A DNA stretch of 64,000 nucleotides from Berryella intestinalis (GCF_000814825.1 NZ_CP009302.1:1798001-1862000), one strand, 5' to 3'; positions 39,678-48,292 are shown, counted from the first letter of the stretch. Notes: a model not told the origin generated them from the sequence alone. Numbers and translations: made by a program.

Positions 39678-40817
39678 CTAGTTCACCTGAGGGTTATCCC
39701 CATTGTCCACCCTACTCATCATGGCATTCCATTCAGCCTGGTCGGAGATCACATAGCTCACACCGTCGATAGTTGCCGTCGACGAAGGCGCCATGGCCGA
39801 ATAGATCGTCATATCGCCGCCTTGGAACTTCGAAGCAAGCGAGATGATATCGGTGGCAGACATATCGGTGGTCACTGTGCTGGCAAGATCCTGAACTGCA
39901 CCGGGCAGCTCGGCGGCAGGCTTTGAAAGCACCTGCTTCATAATGGCCGCAGCCACCAAGCGTTGATTGTCGGAGCGTTGGAAATCGCCCCGGACGTAAC
40001 CGTAACGCTCTCGGGAGAGAGCCAAAGCCTGAGAGCCGTTAAGCAGCTGGTATCCGGAGCTCAGCCGGGTTCCGGTGTTGCTGGCTCCCGTTTCGTCATT
40101 TGAAACGGGTACGTCGACCCATACGCCTCCAAGCTTATCAACCAGGTCTTCGAGCTCTTTGAAGTGAATCTCCGCATAATGGGTGATAGGTACACCGGCA
40201 AAGCTCGATACGGCTTCGATTGCGCCGGACGCCCCTCCGAAAGCGTACGCAGCATTGATTTTCTGGGTTCCATGGCCGGGGATCTCGACTTTGGTATCAC
40301 GAGGGATGGATACCATAGTCACCTTCTTCTCGCCCGGGACGATGCGGGCGAGGATGATCACATCCGAACGAGAGGCCTCGGTCATATCGCGCGCGTCAGA
40401 ACCGAGGATCAACGTATAAAACGCATCCTTTTCGTTTGCGTTCGGAGATTCCTTAGGCGCTTGAAGCGCCTCTCTCACTTCCTGAGCTTCGACCGCATCC
40501 TTGTTAGATATAGCTCCGTTGATACTGTTCAGATACAAGGCGACGGCGATACCCAACCCGATGAGCATCACTAGGATCGCCACGAGGACGATCAGCAGAG
40601 CGACCTTCGCTTTCGACCTCTTCTTTTTGGGTGGCATCAACGGGTACGTCGGATGGTAACCGTCCCGAACATGGTCGACGACTCGGCTTTTTTCGGATCC
40701 CATGGGCTGATCGGCAAAAACGCCCCCAACACCCGAAGGTTGCGCCTGAGCTTGAGGCCTCTTCGCATGTTTCCCTCGAGGGCGAGAATAATCATCCTGC
40801 GCCACTTCAAACCCCAT
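39678..40817 (-). CDS. LytR-CpsA-Psr (LCP) family wall glycopolymer ligase
   Basis: 379 residues. A basic, Pro-rich cytoplasmic N-terminus (about 65 residues) precedes one membrane segment (KVALLIVLVAILVMLIGLGI). The extracellular LCP domain has RSDVIILARIVPGEKKVTMV, IPRDTKVEIPGHGTQKIN, AYAFGGASGAIEAV and ALSRERYGYVRGDFQRSDNQ. LCP enzymes transfer glycopolymers from lipid carriers to peptidoglycan. It is the first gene of the polysaccharide cluster. The 247-bp gap upstream (40818-41064) is AT-rich around 40895-40940 and probably holds the promoter, but I cannot place the boxes confidently. Confidence 0.92.
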   Translation of the reverse strand: MGFEVAQDDYSRPRGKHAKRPQAQAQPSGVGGVFADQPMGSEKSRVVDHVRDGYHPTYPLMPPKKKRSKAKVALLIVLVAILVMLIGLGIAVALYLNSINGAISNKDAVEAQEVREALQAPKESPNANEKDAFYTLILGSDARDMTEASRSDVIILARIVPGEKKVTMVSIPRDTKVEIPGHGTQKINAAYAFGGASGAIEAVSSFAGVPITHYAEIHFKELEDLVDKLGGVWVDVPVSNDETGASNTGTRLSSGYQLLNGSQALALSRERYGYVRGDFQRSDNQRLVAAAIMKQVLSKPAAELPGAVQDLASTVTTDMSATDIISLASKFQGGDMTIYSAMAPSSTATIDGVSYVISDQAEWNAMMSRVDNGDNPQVN

Positions 40818-41064
40818 TTCTCATCCGCACGCGAACGCAAACCGCGCGCCATGCGGCCGTCTCTCTCAGACCTATGTACTAAACATCCCTTGCAGTAGAT
40901 TATTTTAACCTATATCCGACTGTTCCGTATAAAACATATGCCCAAGCAGAACCATCAGCGGTTTTTCGCCGAGTGCGTCCCGCGCTGAACTATCCGGAAA
41001 AGGGATCGGTTCTATGGGAGATACAGGCCATTTGGTCGAAAAAGGGGACTCTGATAAATGACCG

Positions 41065-41898
41065 TCACTGCGAAAAAGAACGCAGCAGCGCGATCTCTGC
41101 GGCGTACCCGTCCAGGCTGTCCTGGGGCGTCTCCAGATACAGGGGCAGCTTCCGCAAAACCGGGTGAGTCACGACGGCCTCGAATGCACCGATGCCGATG
41201 AAGCCCTCGCCCAGCCGCTCGTGGCGATCCTTATGGGCCCCAAGCGGGTTCTTGCTGTCGTTCAGATGCAGCGCCCTCAACCGGTCGATCCCCAGCACCT
41301 GGTCGAAGCGATCCAGAACCCTCTCCAGATCGCCCGCAATATCGTAGCCTCCGTCCCACACGTGGCACGTGTCCAGGCACACGCCCATGCGATCGCCCAG
41401 GTCGACGCGGTCGATAATGGCCGCCAGCTCCTCGAACGTGCAGCCGACCTCGGTCCCCTTGCCGGCCATGGTCTCCAAAAGCACCGTCGTGGTCTGGCCG
41501 GGACGAAGCACCTGGTTCAAAGCCTCCGCTATGAGCTCGATCCCGCGCTCCGATCCCTGGCCCACATGGGCGCCGGGGTGGAAGTTGTACATCTGGCCGG
41601 GCGTGTTCTCCATACGGGCCAGATCCTCCGCCAAAGTGACCAGCGCGAACTCGCGCGTCTGGGGGTTCGACGACGCGGGGTTCAGCGTATAGGGGGCATG
41701 GGCCAGGATGCGCTCGATTCCCGCCTCCGCGCACTCCGCGTGAAAACGCTCGAGATCGGCCGGATCGATCGCCTTGGCCTTTCCCCCGCGCGGGTTGCGC
41801 GTGAAGAACTGGAACGTGTTCGCCCCGATGCGGCGGGCATCGCGGGCAGCAGCGGCAAAGCCCTTCGCAATGGAAAGGTGGCACCCAAGCGTAAGCAT
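41065..41898 (-). CDS. nfo: Endonuclease IV
   Basis: 277-residue AP endonuclease of base-excision repair, an alpha/beta TIM barrel with three Zn sites. Seen: GCHLSIAKG, ARRIGANTFQFFTRNPRG, FHPGAHVGQG, LLETMAGKGTEVGCTFEEL, GVCLDTCHVWDGGYDI and ALHLNDSKNPLGAHKDRHE. Every family ligand block is present. The ATG at 41896-41898 has GGGAG upstream. It lies 48 bp after ecfT in the same direction, so it may be co-transcribed with the ECF operon. Confidence 0.96.
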   Translation of the reverse strand: MLTLGCHLSIAKGFAAAARDARRIGANTFQFFTRNPRGGKAKAIDPADLERFHAECAEAGIERILAHAPYTLNPASSNPQTREFALVTLAEDLARMENTPGQMYNFHPGAHVGQGSERGIELIAEALNQVLRPGQTTTVLLETMAGKGTEVGCTFEELAAIIDRVDLGDRMGVCLDTCHVWDGGYDIAGDLERVLDRFDQVLGIDRLRALHLNDSKNPLGAHKDRHERLGEGFIGIGAFEAVVTHPVLRKLPLYLETPQDSLDGYAAEIALLRSFSQ

Positions 41899-41946
41899 GG
41901 AAAAACTCCCGTCTCGAATGGTCGGGCGGATATCGCCCGTTCGATC

Positions 41947-42702
41947 TTACCAGGCGATGGCAATCGCCAACAGCGCGAGGACGACCGCGGCCGCCACGGC
42001 GTCGCCTGCGCCCAACGGGTACGACTTGTAGCCGCTCTCGCGCGTGCGGAGGTTGAACCCGCGCACCTCCGCCGCGATTGCGGCACTGTTGGTCTTCCTC
42101 ACCGACGACACGAGCAGGGGCACGGCCAAAGGGGCCATAAGCCGCAGGCGCCGTATGGGACCCGCAGCGTCGAAGCGGACGCCGCGCGCGGTTTGGGCCT
42201 CCACGATCCCCCGCATGTCGTCCATGAACACGGGAACGAACCGAATGGCCGACGAGAACGTGAACGCATACCGGTAGGGAACGCGCAGCACCTTGACGGC
42301 GGCGTTCGACAGGTCGTTCGGATCGGTCGCCGAAAGCGCCACGTACAAAGGCACGGACGCGGCAACCAGGCGCGCAACCGTCGATGCGGCGGCCCGCACG
42401 CTGCCGACGCCGATGTAGCCCCAGGGCAATCCCACCAAAAGCGCCCCTTCGGGAGTCGTGAGCAGCTGCACGACGGCCAACAGCGCCGAAAACGCCGCCA
42501 CGGAAAGCGCTGCGAACGCGCTTTTGCGCAGCATCCCGGCCGCCGCCGCGAACGCGAACCCCGCAGCAAGCAGCGCCCCCAGCGCCGCAGGGGTCTCGGC
42601 GCAGAAGCAGGCCGCCGCGAACACGAGGGCGCCCAGGAATCGCGTGACCGGGTTCAGCCTGTTCATCAGCGTACTTTCCACACGATCGAACGATCCGCTC
42701 AT
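41947..42702 (-). CDS. ecfT: ECF transporter transmembrane component (EcfT)
   Basis: 251 residues with five or so membrane segments. The two coupling-helix motifs that dock the ATPases are IVEAQTARGVRFD and AAIAAEVRGFNLR (usual form Ala-Arg-Gly). It is the membrane scaffold linking ATP hydrolysis to the S component. ATG at 42700-42702 overlaps the stop of the upstream ATPase (ATGA), so translation is coupled. The dedicated arrangement of S, A, A' and T together suggests a group I ECF system. Confidence 0.92.
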   Translation of the reverse strand: MSGSFDRVESTLMNRLNPVTRFLGALVFAAACFCAETPAALGALLAAGFAFAAAAGMLRKSAFAALSVAAFSALLAVVQLLTTPEGALLVGLPWGYIGVGSVRAAASTVARLVAASVPLYVALSATDPNDLSNAAVKVLRVPYRYAFTFSSAIRFVPVFMDDMRGIVEAQTARGVRFDAAGPIRRLRLMAPLAVPLLVSSVRKTNSAAIAAEVRGFNLRTRESGYKSYPLGAGDAVAAAVVLALLAIAIAW

Positions 42703-43532
42703 CGCGCATCACCCCTTACCGCCGCCTCGAGGGCATCAGCCATCCGCCCTACCGTGCTCGCCGTCGCAACGCCGGGGACGGCGCGCGAACCTTGCCGGGC
42801 CAAACCCAAAGACACCCCTATGATCTGCGGAGGCAGAAGCGACGCCGCTTCGAGGGCGGCTTCGTTGCGCAGCACCTCGAACACGGGCCCGTCATCGACG
42901 ACGCGGCCGGCGTCCATCACGATCGCCCGCTCGGCGAAGTCCGCAACCACCTCCATGTCGTGGCAAACCATCAGCACGGCGGCCCCCTCCTCACTCAGGC
43001 GGCGCACCGCCCCCATGACGGCCATGCATTCGCGGAAATCCAACCCGCACGTCGGCTCGTCGAGCACCAAGAGGGCGGGCTCGAGAACGACGACGGACGC
43101 GAGGGCCACCATCTGACGGGTTCCGCGGTTCAGCAGGTACGGCTGCGCATCGAGGTCGAGTCCGAACTCCGCCGAAACGCGCTCGACGCGGCCCCGCGCC
43201 TCGTCCTCGTCAACCTCCAGGGCGCGCAATCCGAACATCAGCTCGTCGAACACCGTCGCGCAGCAGATCTGGCGATCGGGGTTTTGAAACAGGAACCCCA
43301 CGCTTCGCGCGATCTCGCTCACAGGCAGGTCACGCGTGGGGACGCCGCCGACCAGCACTTCGCCGCTTCGAGGCTTCAGCAAGCCGTTCGCCATCCGCAA
43401 AGCCGTCGATTTTCCCGCCCCGTTCGTCCCGATCAGAGCCGTGATGCTCCCGGGCGCCACCGAGAACGAGACGTCGCGCAAAACCTGTTCGCCCGTAGCG
43501 TAGCCTCCGCTCACTCTCCTGAATTCGAGCAT
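42699..43532 (-). CDS. ECF transporter ATPase, second subunit (degenerate signature)
   Basis: 277-residue ABC ATPase. Walker A GTNGAGKST (35-43), Q-loop FQNPDRQ (Gln83), Walker B LLVLDE (154-159) and switch His191 in VCHDME are intact. The ABC signature is LNRGT (134-138) where LSGGQ is expected: Ser, Gly and Gln are replaced by Asn, Arg and Thr. ATG at 43530-43532. Its start lies inside the end of the other ATPase gene (22-nt overlap), and its stop overlaps ecfT. It probably pairs as a heterodimer with the ATPase at 43511-44368. Confidence 0.92.
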   Translation of the reverse strand: MLEFRRVSGGYATGEQVLRDVSFSVAPGSITALIGTNGAGKSTALRMANGLLKPRSGEVLVGGVPTRDLPVSEIARSVGFLFQNPDRQICCATVFDELMFGLRALEVDEDEARGRVERVSAEFGLDLDAQPYLLNRGTRQMVALASVVVLEPALLVLDEPTCGLDFRECMAVMGAVRRLSEEGAAVLMVCHDMEVVADFAERAIVMDAGRVVDDGPVFEVLRNEAALEAASLLPPQIIGVSLGLARQGSRAVPGVATASTVGRMADALEAAVRGDAR

Positions 43533-44368
43533 GCCAGCACCTCCCTCGCCGCACGAACGGCCTCCTCGACGCTGCGGCAGACCGGCCCCTCGTACAAACC
43601 CCTCCGCGTCAGCTCGTTTGAAAGCTCGGTGGATCGAGGAACGTTCACCCCCAGATCGAAAAGCCGGTCGGGGCGCTTCAGCAAATCGGTCGGGGCCCCG
43701 TGAAGCGCCACGCGCCCCTCATCCATCACCACCATGTCGTCGGCGAACTCCGCCAGAAGCCCGATCTTCTGCTCGACCGCCACCACGCATGCGCGGTTCT
43801 CGGCCGCATAGCTTTTCAGGAAGGAGAACACGGCGCGGGAACTCACCGGATCAAGCTCGGACGTCGGCTCGTCCAGCACCAGGACCCGCGGACGCAGAGC
43901 CAGGATCGACGCCAGCGCCACCTTCTGCTTCTGACCCCCCGATAGCGTAGATATAGCGCGGTGGCGCAGGTCGGCGATGCCCACGGACAACAGCGCCTCG
44001 GACAGGCGGCCTTCGATCTCGGACGGTTCGATCCCGAAGTTCTCGAGACCGAACAAAACCTCGTCCTCCACAACCGCGGTCACCATCTGGCTCTCTATGT
44101 CCTGGCACACGCTCCCCACGATTCGGGACAGATCGGTGAGCCTCGTTTCGCACGTATCGTTTCCGTCCACCGCCACGGATCCGTAGAAATCGCCGGGATA
44201 ACAATGGGGAACGACGCCGTTCAACGCATAGGTAAGCGTCGACTTCCCCGAGCCGGCCGCGCCCGTGATCCCAAGGAACGTCCCCGCCGCAACACTCAGA
44301 TCCACATCGCTGACAGCGAAATCGGAGCGCCCCCGGTACCGGAACGAAAACCCCTTCATTTCGATCAT
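43511..44368 (-). CDS. ECF transporter ATPase, first subunit (switch His replaced)
   Basis: 285-residue ABC ATPase. Walker A GAAGSGKST (36-44), Gln89 of the Q-loop, canonical signature LSGGQ (142-146) and Walker B VLVLDE (162-167) are present. The switch histidine region reads VAVEQKIG, so Gln200 stands where His is expected. The C-terminal ~50 residues form the extra domain typical of EcfA proteins. ATG at 44366-44368 with GAGGAG is chosen; the frame extends to 44428. It lies 82 bp after the S component. Confidence 0.92.
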   Translation of the reverse strand: MIEMKGFSFRYRGRSDFAVSDVDLSVAAGTFLGITGAAGSGKSTLTYALNGVVPHCYPGDFYGSVAVDGNDTCETRLTDLSRIVGSVCQDIESQMVTAVVEDEVLFGLENFGIEPSEIEGRLSEALLSVGIADLRHRAISTLSGGQKQKVALASILALRPRVLVLDEPTSELDPVSSRAVFSFLKSYAAENRACVVAVEQKIGLLAEFADDMVVMDEGRVALHGAPTDLLKRPDRLFDLGVNVPRSTELSNELTRRGLYEGPVCRSVEEAVRAAREVLACSNSGE

Positions 44369-44450
44369 CGCAGCTCCTCGCAACGAACGGCTGCCGCCGG
44401 CCTCGACGGCAGCCCCCAACGCAGGCAATCGATGGCAAACGGCGCGGCCA

Positions 44451-45017
44451 TCAGCGCTTCAGAACCGCACGCAGCGGCACCACCAGGATCTGAGCGAGAA
44501 TCGCGTTGAACACCGCCGTTCCCACCACCATCACGCTGTAGGCGGCAAGCGCGGCCGGAAGCGCGATGCCGTTTGCCACCGAGAGGAACGCGACGAACGC
44601 ATATCCCGACGCGATCGTGGTGACGAAGGTGGTTGCGAACGGATTCGCATCGACTTTGCCGAACCTCAGCGGAACGAGGATCGCAAGACCGCACACCAAC
44701 CCTCCGACGGTTTCCGAGAAGATGTTGGCCAGCGGGGTCGCCGCCAGGAGGGGCAGCTGGCACATAAGGCCCGCAATGAGGCCGATGACCAGCGCCTGGG
44801 GGATGCGCGGACGCGTGAGGATGATGGCCAGGGCGTACATTGCGATGATGAAGTTGGGCTTCATGCCGCCGAACGTGAGAAACGACGCGACGGTGAGCTT
44901 CAAGACGGCTCCCGCCGCCAGCAGGACGGCGACCAGTATGAGGTCGCGCGTCGACAGGCCGCCCGACGGCGAATCCACGGAAACGGTCCTCTTCTCTGCG
45001 GTGGTGATCTCGGCCAT
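44451..45017 (-). CDS. trpP: TrpP-type S component, predicted tryptophan transporter
   Basis: 188 residues with six likely membrane segments. The stretch FGGMKPNFIIAMYALAI, followed by ALVIGLIAGL and then the TPLANIFSETVGG region, matches the pattern I recall for B. subtilis TrpP (GGMKPD..., VLVIGIVTGI). An upstream T-box with a Trp specifier and an ECF A-A'-T module downstream support tryptophan uptake through an ECF complex. ATG at 45015-45017 with a GGAGC-type site. Substrate is inferred, not shown. Confidence 0.82.
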   Translation of the reverse strand: MAEITTAEKRTVSVDSPSGGLSTRDLILVAVLLAAGAVLKLTVASFLTFGGMKPNFIIAMYALAIILTRPRIPQALVIGLIAGLMCQLPLLAATPLANIFSETVGGLVCGLAILVPLRFGKVDANPFATTFVTTIASGYAFVAFLSVANGIALPAALAAYSVMVVGTAVFNAILAQILVVPLRAVLKR

Positions 45018-45170
45018 GATCGGCTCCTTCCGGGCGGCATCGCGCCCCTTCGCTGCGTCCCGACCGATCGGGACTACCCAGATGCCGGCTTTTCGGAGCT
45101 AGCCGAAACCGACCGAGCGGGGGTGTTCCGTCTTACCGCGCTCGCGCGCCTTACTGCGTATCGCGATACG

Positions 45171-45440
45171 AAAAAAGCCTGCCCTTCGAGACCCTTGCGG
45201 GTTTCAAAGGACAGGCTTATACGTACCTGCGGTGCCACCTTTGCTTGGTTCGGTGATCGAACCCTCTCACGAACATGCCAACACATGTCCTGCCTCTGAC
45301 GCGGGCTCACGGTCCAGATACTCGGCCCGGAAGGCCTTTCCCCTTTCCCTCGGCGAACCATTTGCCGTCCAGCTGCTGCGGGAATCTCAGCTGCGCCCGC
45401 TCTCTGTGAGTGCCTCGAACGACGTTACCTTCGCCTCATA
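45171..45440 (-). promoter_or_regulatory. Trp T-box leader (trpP-ecf operon)
   Basis: The T-box AAAGGTGGCACCGCAGG lies at 45226-45242 on the minus strand. It is followed by a terminator stem (AAGCCTG...CAGGCTT) ending in TTTTTT (45171-45176). In Stem I, CTCAC pairs with GTGAG. TGG (plus 45314-45316) sits in the specifier position followed by A and three bases before that helix, so the codon is Trp. The bulge reads TGGC, whose C can pair with G73, the discriminator of bacterial tRNA-Trp. The stem model is drawn by hand. The 130-bp stretch between the terminator and trpP shows nothing else. Confidence 0.9.
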
Positions 45441-45468
45441 GGTTTCGAGATATTCGGTTGTAGCGGTC

Positions 45469-45496
45469 ATTCTAGCGAAGAGGGGCCGTCCGTCAA
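45469..45496 (-). promoter_or_regulatory. Promoter of the Trp T-box transcript
   Basis: TTGACG (45491-45496), 16 bp spacer, TAGAAT (45469-45474) on the minus strand, located just before the leader fold. Confidence 0.75.
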
Positions 45497-45522
45497 CGGT
45501 GAACCGCGCCCGACACACGCTC

Positions 45523-45560
45523 GAAACAAAAACGGCGGCGCACCCCGATCGGCGCCGTCG
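45523..45560 (-). terminator. recN terminator
   Basis: A GC-rich stem (ACGGCGGCGC near 45531-45540 with GGCGCCGT near 45551-45558) is followed on the minus strand by TTTTTGTTT. It begins about 15 bp past the recN stop. Confidence 0.8.
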
Positions 45561-45573
45561 CCTCGCGGGTCCG

Positions 45574-47253
45574 TCAGGCAGACGCGTTTTCCAGCATCTC
45601 GCGCGCGTGAGCCACGGAGGCGTCGGTTGAATTGCCCGAGAGCATCCGCGCGACCTCCCGGACCCGGTCCTCCCCCGAAATCTCTCCGATCACCGTGGAC
45701 ACCCCGTCTGGGCCCTCGACCTTCGACACCACGTAGTGGCGCTGCGCATGGACCGCCACCTGGGCGAGGTGGGTAACGACGATCACCTGGTGGGTGCGCG
45801 CCAAATCGGCGACGACCTCGGCCAGGGCGTTGGCCACCGACCCGCCAACACCTGCGTCCACCTCGTCGAATACCAGCGTATCGACCGTATCCCGCTTCCC
45901 GAGGGCGACCTTGGTGGCCAGCATGACGCGGCTGACCTCGCCTCCCGACGCGATGCGGGCGAGGGGCCGCGCCTGCATGCCGGCGCCGGGACGATACATG
46001 AACTCGATCGACGACGGACCCTGGGCCGACCACGACGAGCGGTCCAGCCGCTCGATCGAACAGACCAGCTCCGCCGAACCCATCTCCAGGCGCTCGAGCA
46101 CCCGGTTCGCCTCGAGTTCGAAGCCGGGAGCCGCAGCGCGGCGGGCCTCGTCGAGCTCGTCGGCCGCCTCGGACAAGGCCGCCTCGGCCCGCTCGACCTC
46201 GCGCACGGCGGCCGCCTCGCGCAGCTCCGCATCGTCCACGAGCGACACTTCGTCGGCCGCCTCGTCGCGCCGCGCCAGCACGTCGTCCATACGGGGGCCG
46301 TATTCCCTCATCAGCCCTTGGAGGTGCGCGATGCGCTCCTGTTGGAGCGCCATCGTCTCCGCATCGAATTCAACCCCTTCGCGGTAGTCGCGCGCCTGGG
46401 CCGCAACGTCTTCCAGCACATACCCCGCCTCGCGCAGCGATTGGGCCAGCTCACCCAGACCGGAGTCGTATCGCGCGCACGACTCCAGCGCCGATGCCGC
46501 CGCGTTCAGCGCATCGAGCGCGCCGCCATCCGCCGACAGGGCCTCGTGAGCCGTTGCCGTCGCCCTCACCAGCGCTTCAGCATTTTCCGCCACCGAAAGG
46601 TCGTGGACTAGCTGCTCGTATTCGCCGGGCTGGGGGCCGATTTCGTCGATGCGCCTCAGGACGAACCGCGCCTCGTCGAGCCGCGCCGACGAGCTTTTCC
46701 GGGCCTCCCTCACGCGATCGAGCTCGGAGTGCGCCGCGCGGGCCTCGGACAGACGGGTCCGATAAGCCTCGAGCCGGTCGCGCACCTCCTCGCCCGCCCA
46801 GGCGTCGAGGATGCCCGCATGGTTCGCGGGCTTCATGAGCTGCTGATGCTCGAACTGCCCGCACAGATCGACGCTGGCGGCCACCGTGTCCGCCAGCTCG
46901 CGCGCACTGGCAAGCGACCCGTTCACGGAAACACGGGAACGGCCGTCGGAGCCCACGCGGCGCACGACCACCGCCTCCTCGGATGTCGCGGCCCCATCGG
47001 AAAACCCGTCTGGGTCCCCTAAGGCCCCGGCCGTTGCGGGTATCCCGAAGAACCGCCCTTCGACCTGCAAAGACGATGCGCCTTCTCGCACCATCGCCTT
47101 GTCCGACCGACCCCCCATAAGCAGCTTGAGGGCGGAAAGCAGGGCCGACTTGCCGGCTCCGGTCTCTCCGGTGAGGACGGTGAGGCCGTCGGCGGGCGCA
47201 AGCGAGGCCGAGCGGATGAGAGCGAGGTCGCTCACCTGTATTTCATCGATCAT
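45574..47253 (-). CDS. recN: DNA repair protein RecN
   Basis: 559-residue SMC-like ATPase that acts in double-strand break repair. N-terminal Walker A GETGAGKSALL, two coiled-coil arms (residues about 170-350) rich in Glu, Ala and Arg, and a C-terminal half with signature-like ASGGEVSRVMLATKVAL and Walker B LVFDEVDAGVGG, then VIVVTHLAQVAVHA. ATG at 47251-47253 with GGGAG is chosen since the family starts with IDEIQVSDLALIR; the frame extends to 47319. It is divergent from dtd. Confidence 0.95.
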   Translation of the reverse strand: MIDEIQVSDLALIRSASLAPADGLTVLTGETGAGKSALLSALKLLMGGRSDKAMVREGASSLQVEGRFFGIPATAGALGDPDGFSDGAATSEEAVVVRRVGSDGRSRVSVNGSLASARELADTVAASVDLCGQFEHQQLMKPANHAGILDAWAGEEVRDRLEAYRTRLSEARAAHSELDRVREARKSSSARLDEARFVLRRIDEIGPQPGEYEQLVHDLSVAENAEALVRATATAHEALSADGGALDALNAAASALESCARYDSGLGELAQSLREAGYVLEDVAAQARDYREGVEFDAETMALQQERIAHLQGLMREYGPRMDDVLARRDEAADEVSLVDDAELREAAAVREVERAEAALSEAADELDEARRAAAPGFELEANRVLERLEMGSAELVCSIERLDRSSWSAQGPSSIEFMYRPGAGMQARPLARIASGGEVSRVMLATKVALGKRDTVDTLVFDEVDAGVGGSVANALAEVVADLARTHQVIVVTHLAQVAVHAQRHYVVSKVEGPDGVSTVIGEISGEDRVREVARMLSGNSTDASVAHAREMLENASA

Positions 47254-47444
47254 GGGCGTCTCCCGATACCTGGTCACCTCGAACCCCCAGTATAGCAAGC
47301 GAACCCACCCGAAACCCAACCGCCATCCAACCTATGCGCCGATTCCCGTCGATGGATATTCTCCGAAACTTCGTCCCAGGGATCCGAAGCCCCTTCCGCG
47401 CCCCCAGCATCAAGTACACTGAGGATCGGGTGAAAGGAAGGCTC

Positions 47445-47897
47445 ATGCGCGCGGTTATACAACGGGTCAAACAGGCGAGCGTCAGCGTCGAAGGAGCCGT
47501 CGTCGGCTCGTGCGGGCGCGGCTACCTCGTCTTGCTGGGCGTAGGCGCCGGCGACACCCGAAAAGAAGCCGAGCGGCTGTGGTCGAAGGTCCTCAACCTG
47601 CGCATCTGCGCCGACGATGAAGGGAAAACGAACAGGTCGATCGGGGAGATCTCGGGGGAGCTGCTGGTCGTCTCCCAGTTCACCCTCTACGCCGACTGCC
47701 GTCGGGGGAGGAGGCCCTCGTTCACCGGCGCCGCCGATCCCGAAACGGCGCAGCGCCTCTACGAGGAATTCGTCTCACTCGCCCGCCAGGACATCGCCCG
47801 CGTCGAGACGGGCGTCTTCGGTGCCGACATGGACGTGTCCCTGGTCAACGACGGACCTTTCACCATCGTATTGGACACCGACGAGATGGCGGGATGA
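47445..47897 (+). CDS. dtd: D-aminoacyl-tRNA deacylase
   Basis: 150 residues, full length. Hydrolyses D-aminoacyl-tRNA (D-Tyr and others) and glycyl-tRNA-Ala errors. The two family motifs are SQFTLYADCRRGRRPSF and NDGPFTIVLDT (the Gly-cisPro loop). ATG at 47445 with AAAGGAAGG upstream and homology starting at MRAVIQRVKQA. The frame opens earlier at 47334, but that part has no similarity and covers the promoter region. The stop is one base before the next ATG, so the pair is coupled. Confidence 0.96.
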   Translation: MRAVIQRVKQASVSVEGAVVGSCGRGYLVLLGVGAGDTRKEAERLWSKVLNLRICADDEGKTNRSIGEISGELLVVSQFTLYADCRRGRRPSFTGAADPETAQRLYEEFVSLARQDIARVETGVFGADMDVSLVNDGPFTIVLDTDEMAG

Positions 47898-47898
47898 C

Positions 47899-48231
47899 AT
47901 GAGCGAGTTTTCCGAGACGGTGTACGCGGCGGTACGGCGCATCCCGCGCGGATGCGTGGCGACCTATGGGCAGGTGGCAGAAGCCATAGGGCGCCCGCGC
48001 GCAGCGCGCTACGTCGGCTTCGCGCTGCATAACAACCCGCATCCCGGCATGGACGAGGACGCCACGCCCTGCCACCGCGTCGTGTTCAAGGACGGGTCGC
48101 TCGCACCCGGCTTCGGCTTCGGGGGACCCGCGGCGCAGCGGCGCATGCTGGAGGCAGAAGGCGTGCGGTTCGTCGACGAATCCCATGTCGATCTGGAAAA
48201 GCACCGGGTAAGCACCCTCTTGGAACAATAG
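47899..48231 (+). CDS. Short MGMT-family protein with Cys retained
   Basis: 110 residues, only the C-terminal DNA-binding domain of O6-alkylguanine alkyltransferase: VATYGQVAEAIGRPRAARYVG and TPCHRVVFKDGSLAPGFGF. The motif is PCHRV with Cys58 in the alkyl-acceptor position. Proteins of this length are usually alkyltransferase-like (ATL) proteins with Trp or Ala there, so this one may keep transferase ability. Located one base after dtd. Start ATG 47899-47901. It probably acts in alkylation damage recognition. Confidence 0.88.
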   Translation: MSEFSETVYAAVRRIPRGCVATYGQVAEAIGRPRAARYVGFALHNNPHPGMDEDATPCHRVVFKDGSLAPGFGFGGPAAQRRMLEAEGVRFVDESHVDLEKHRVSTLLEQ

Positions 48232-48292
48232 CGCGGGCAGCGCGGCAGCTTGGTTTGCGCAGCTCGTCGGCTTGGAAAGGACAGAGAAGCAC

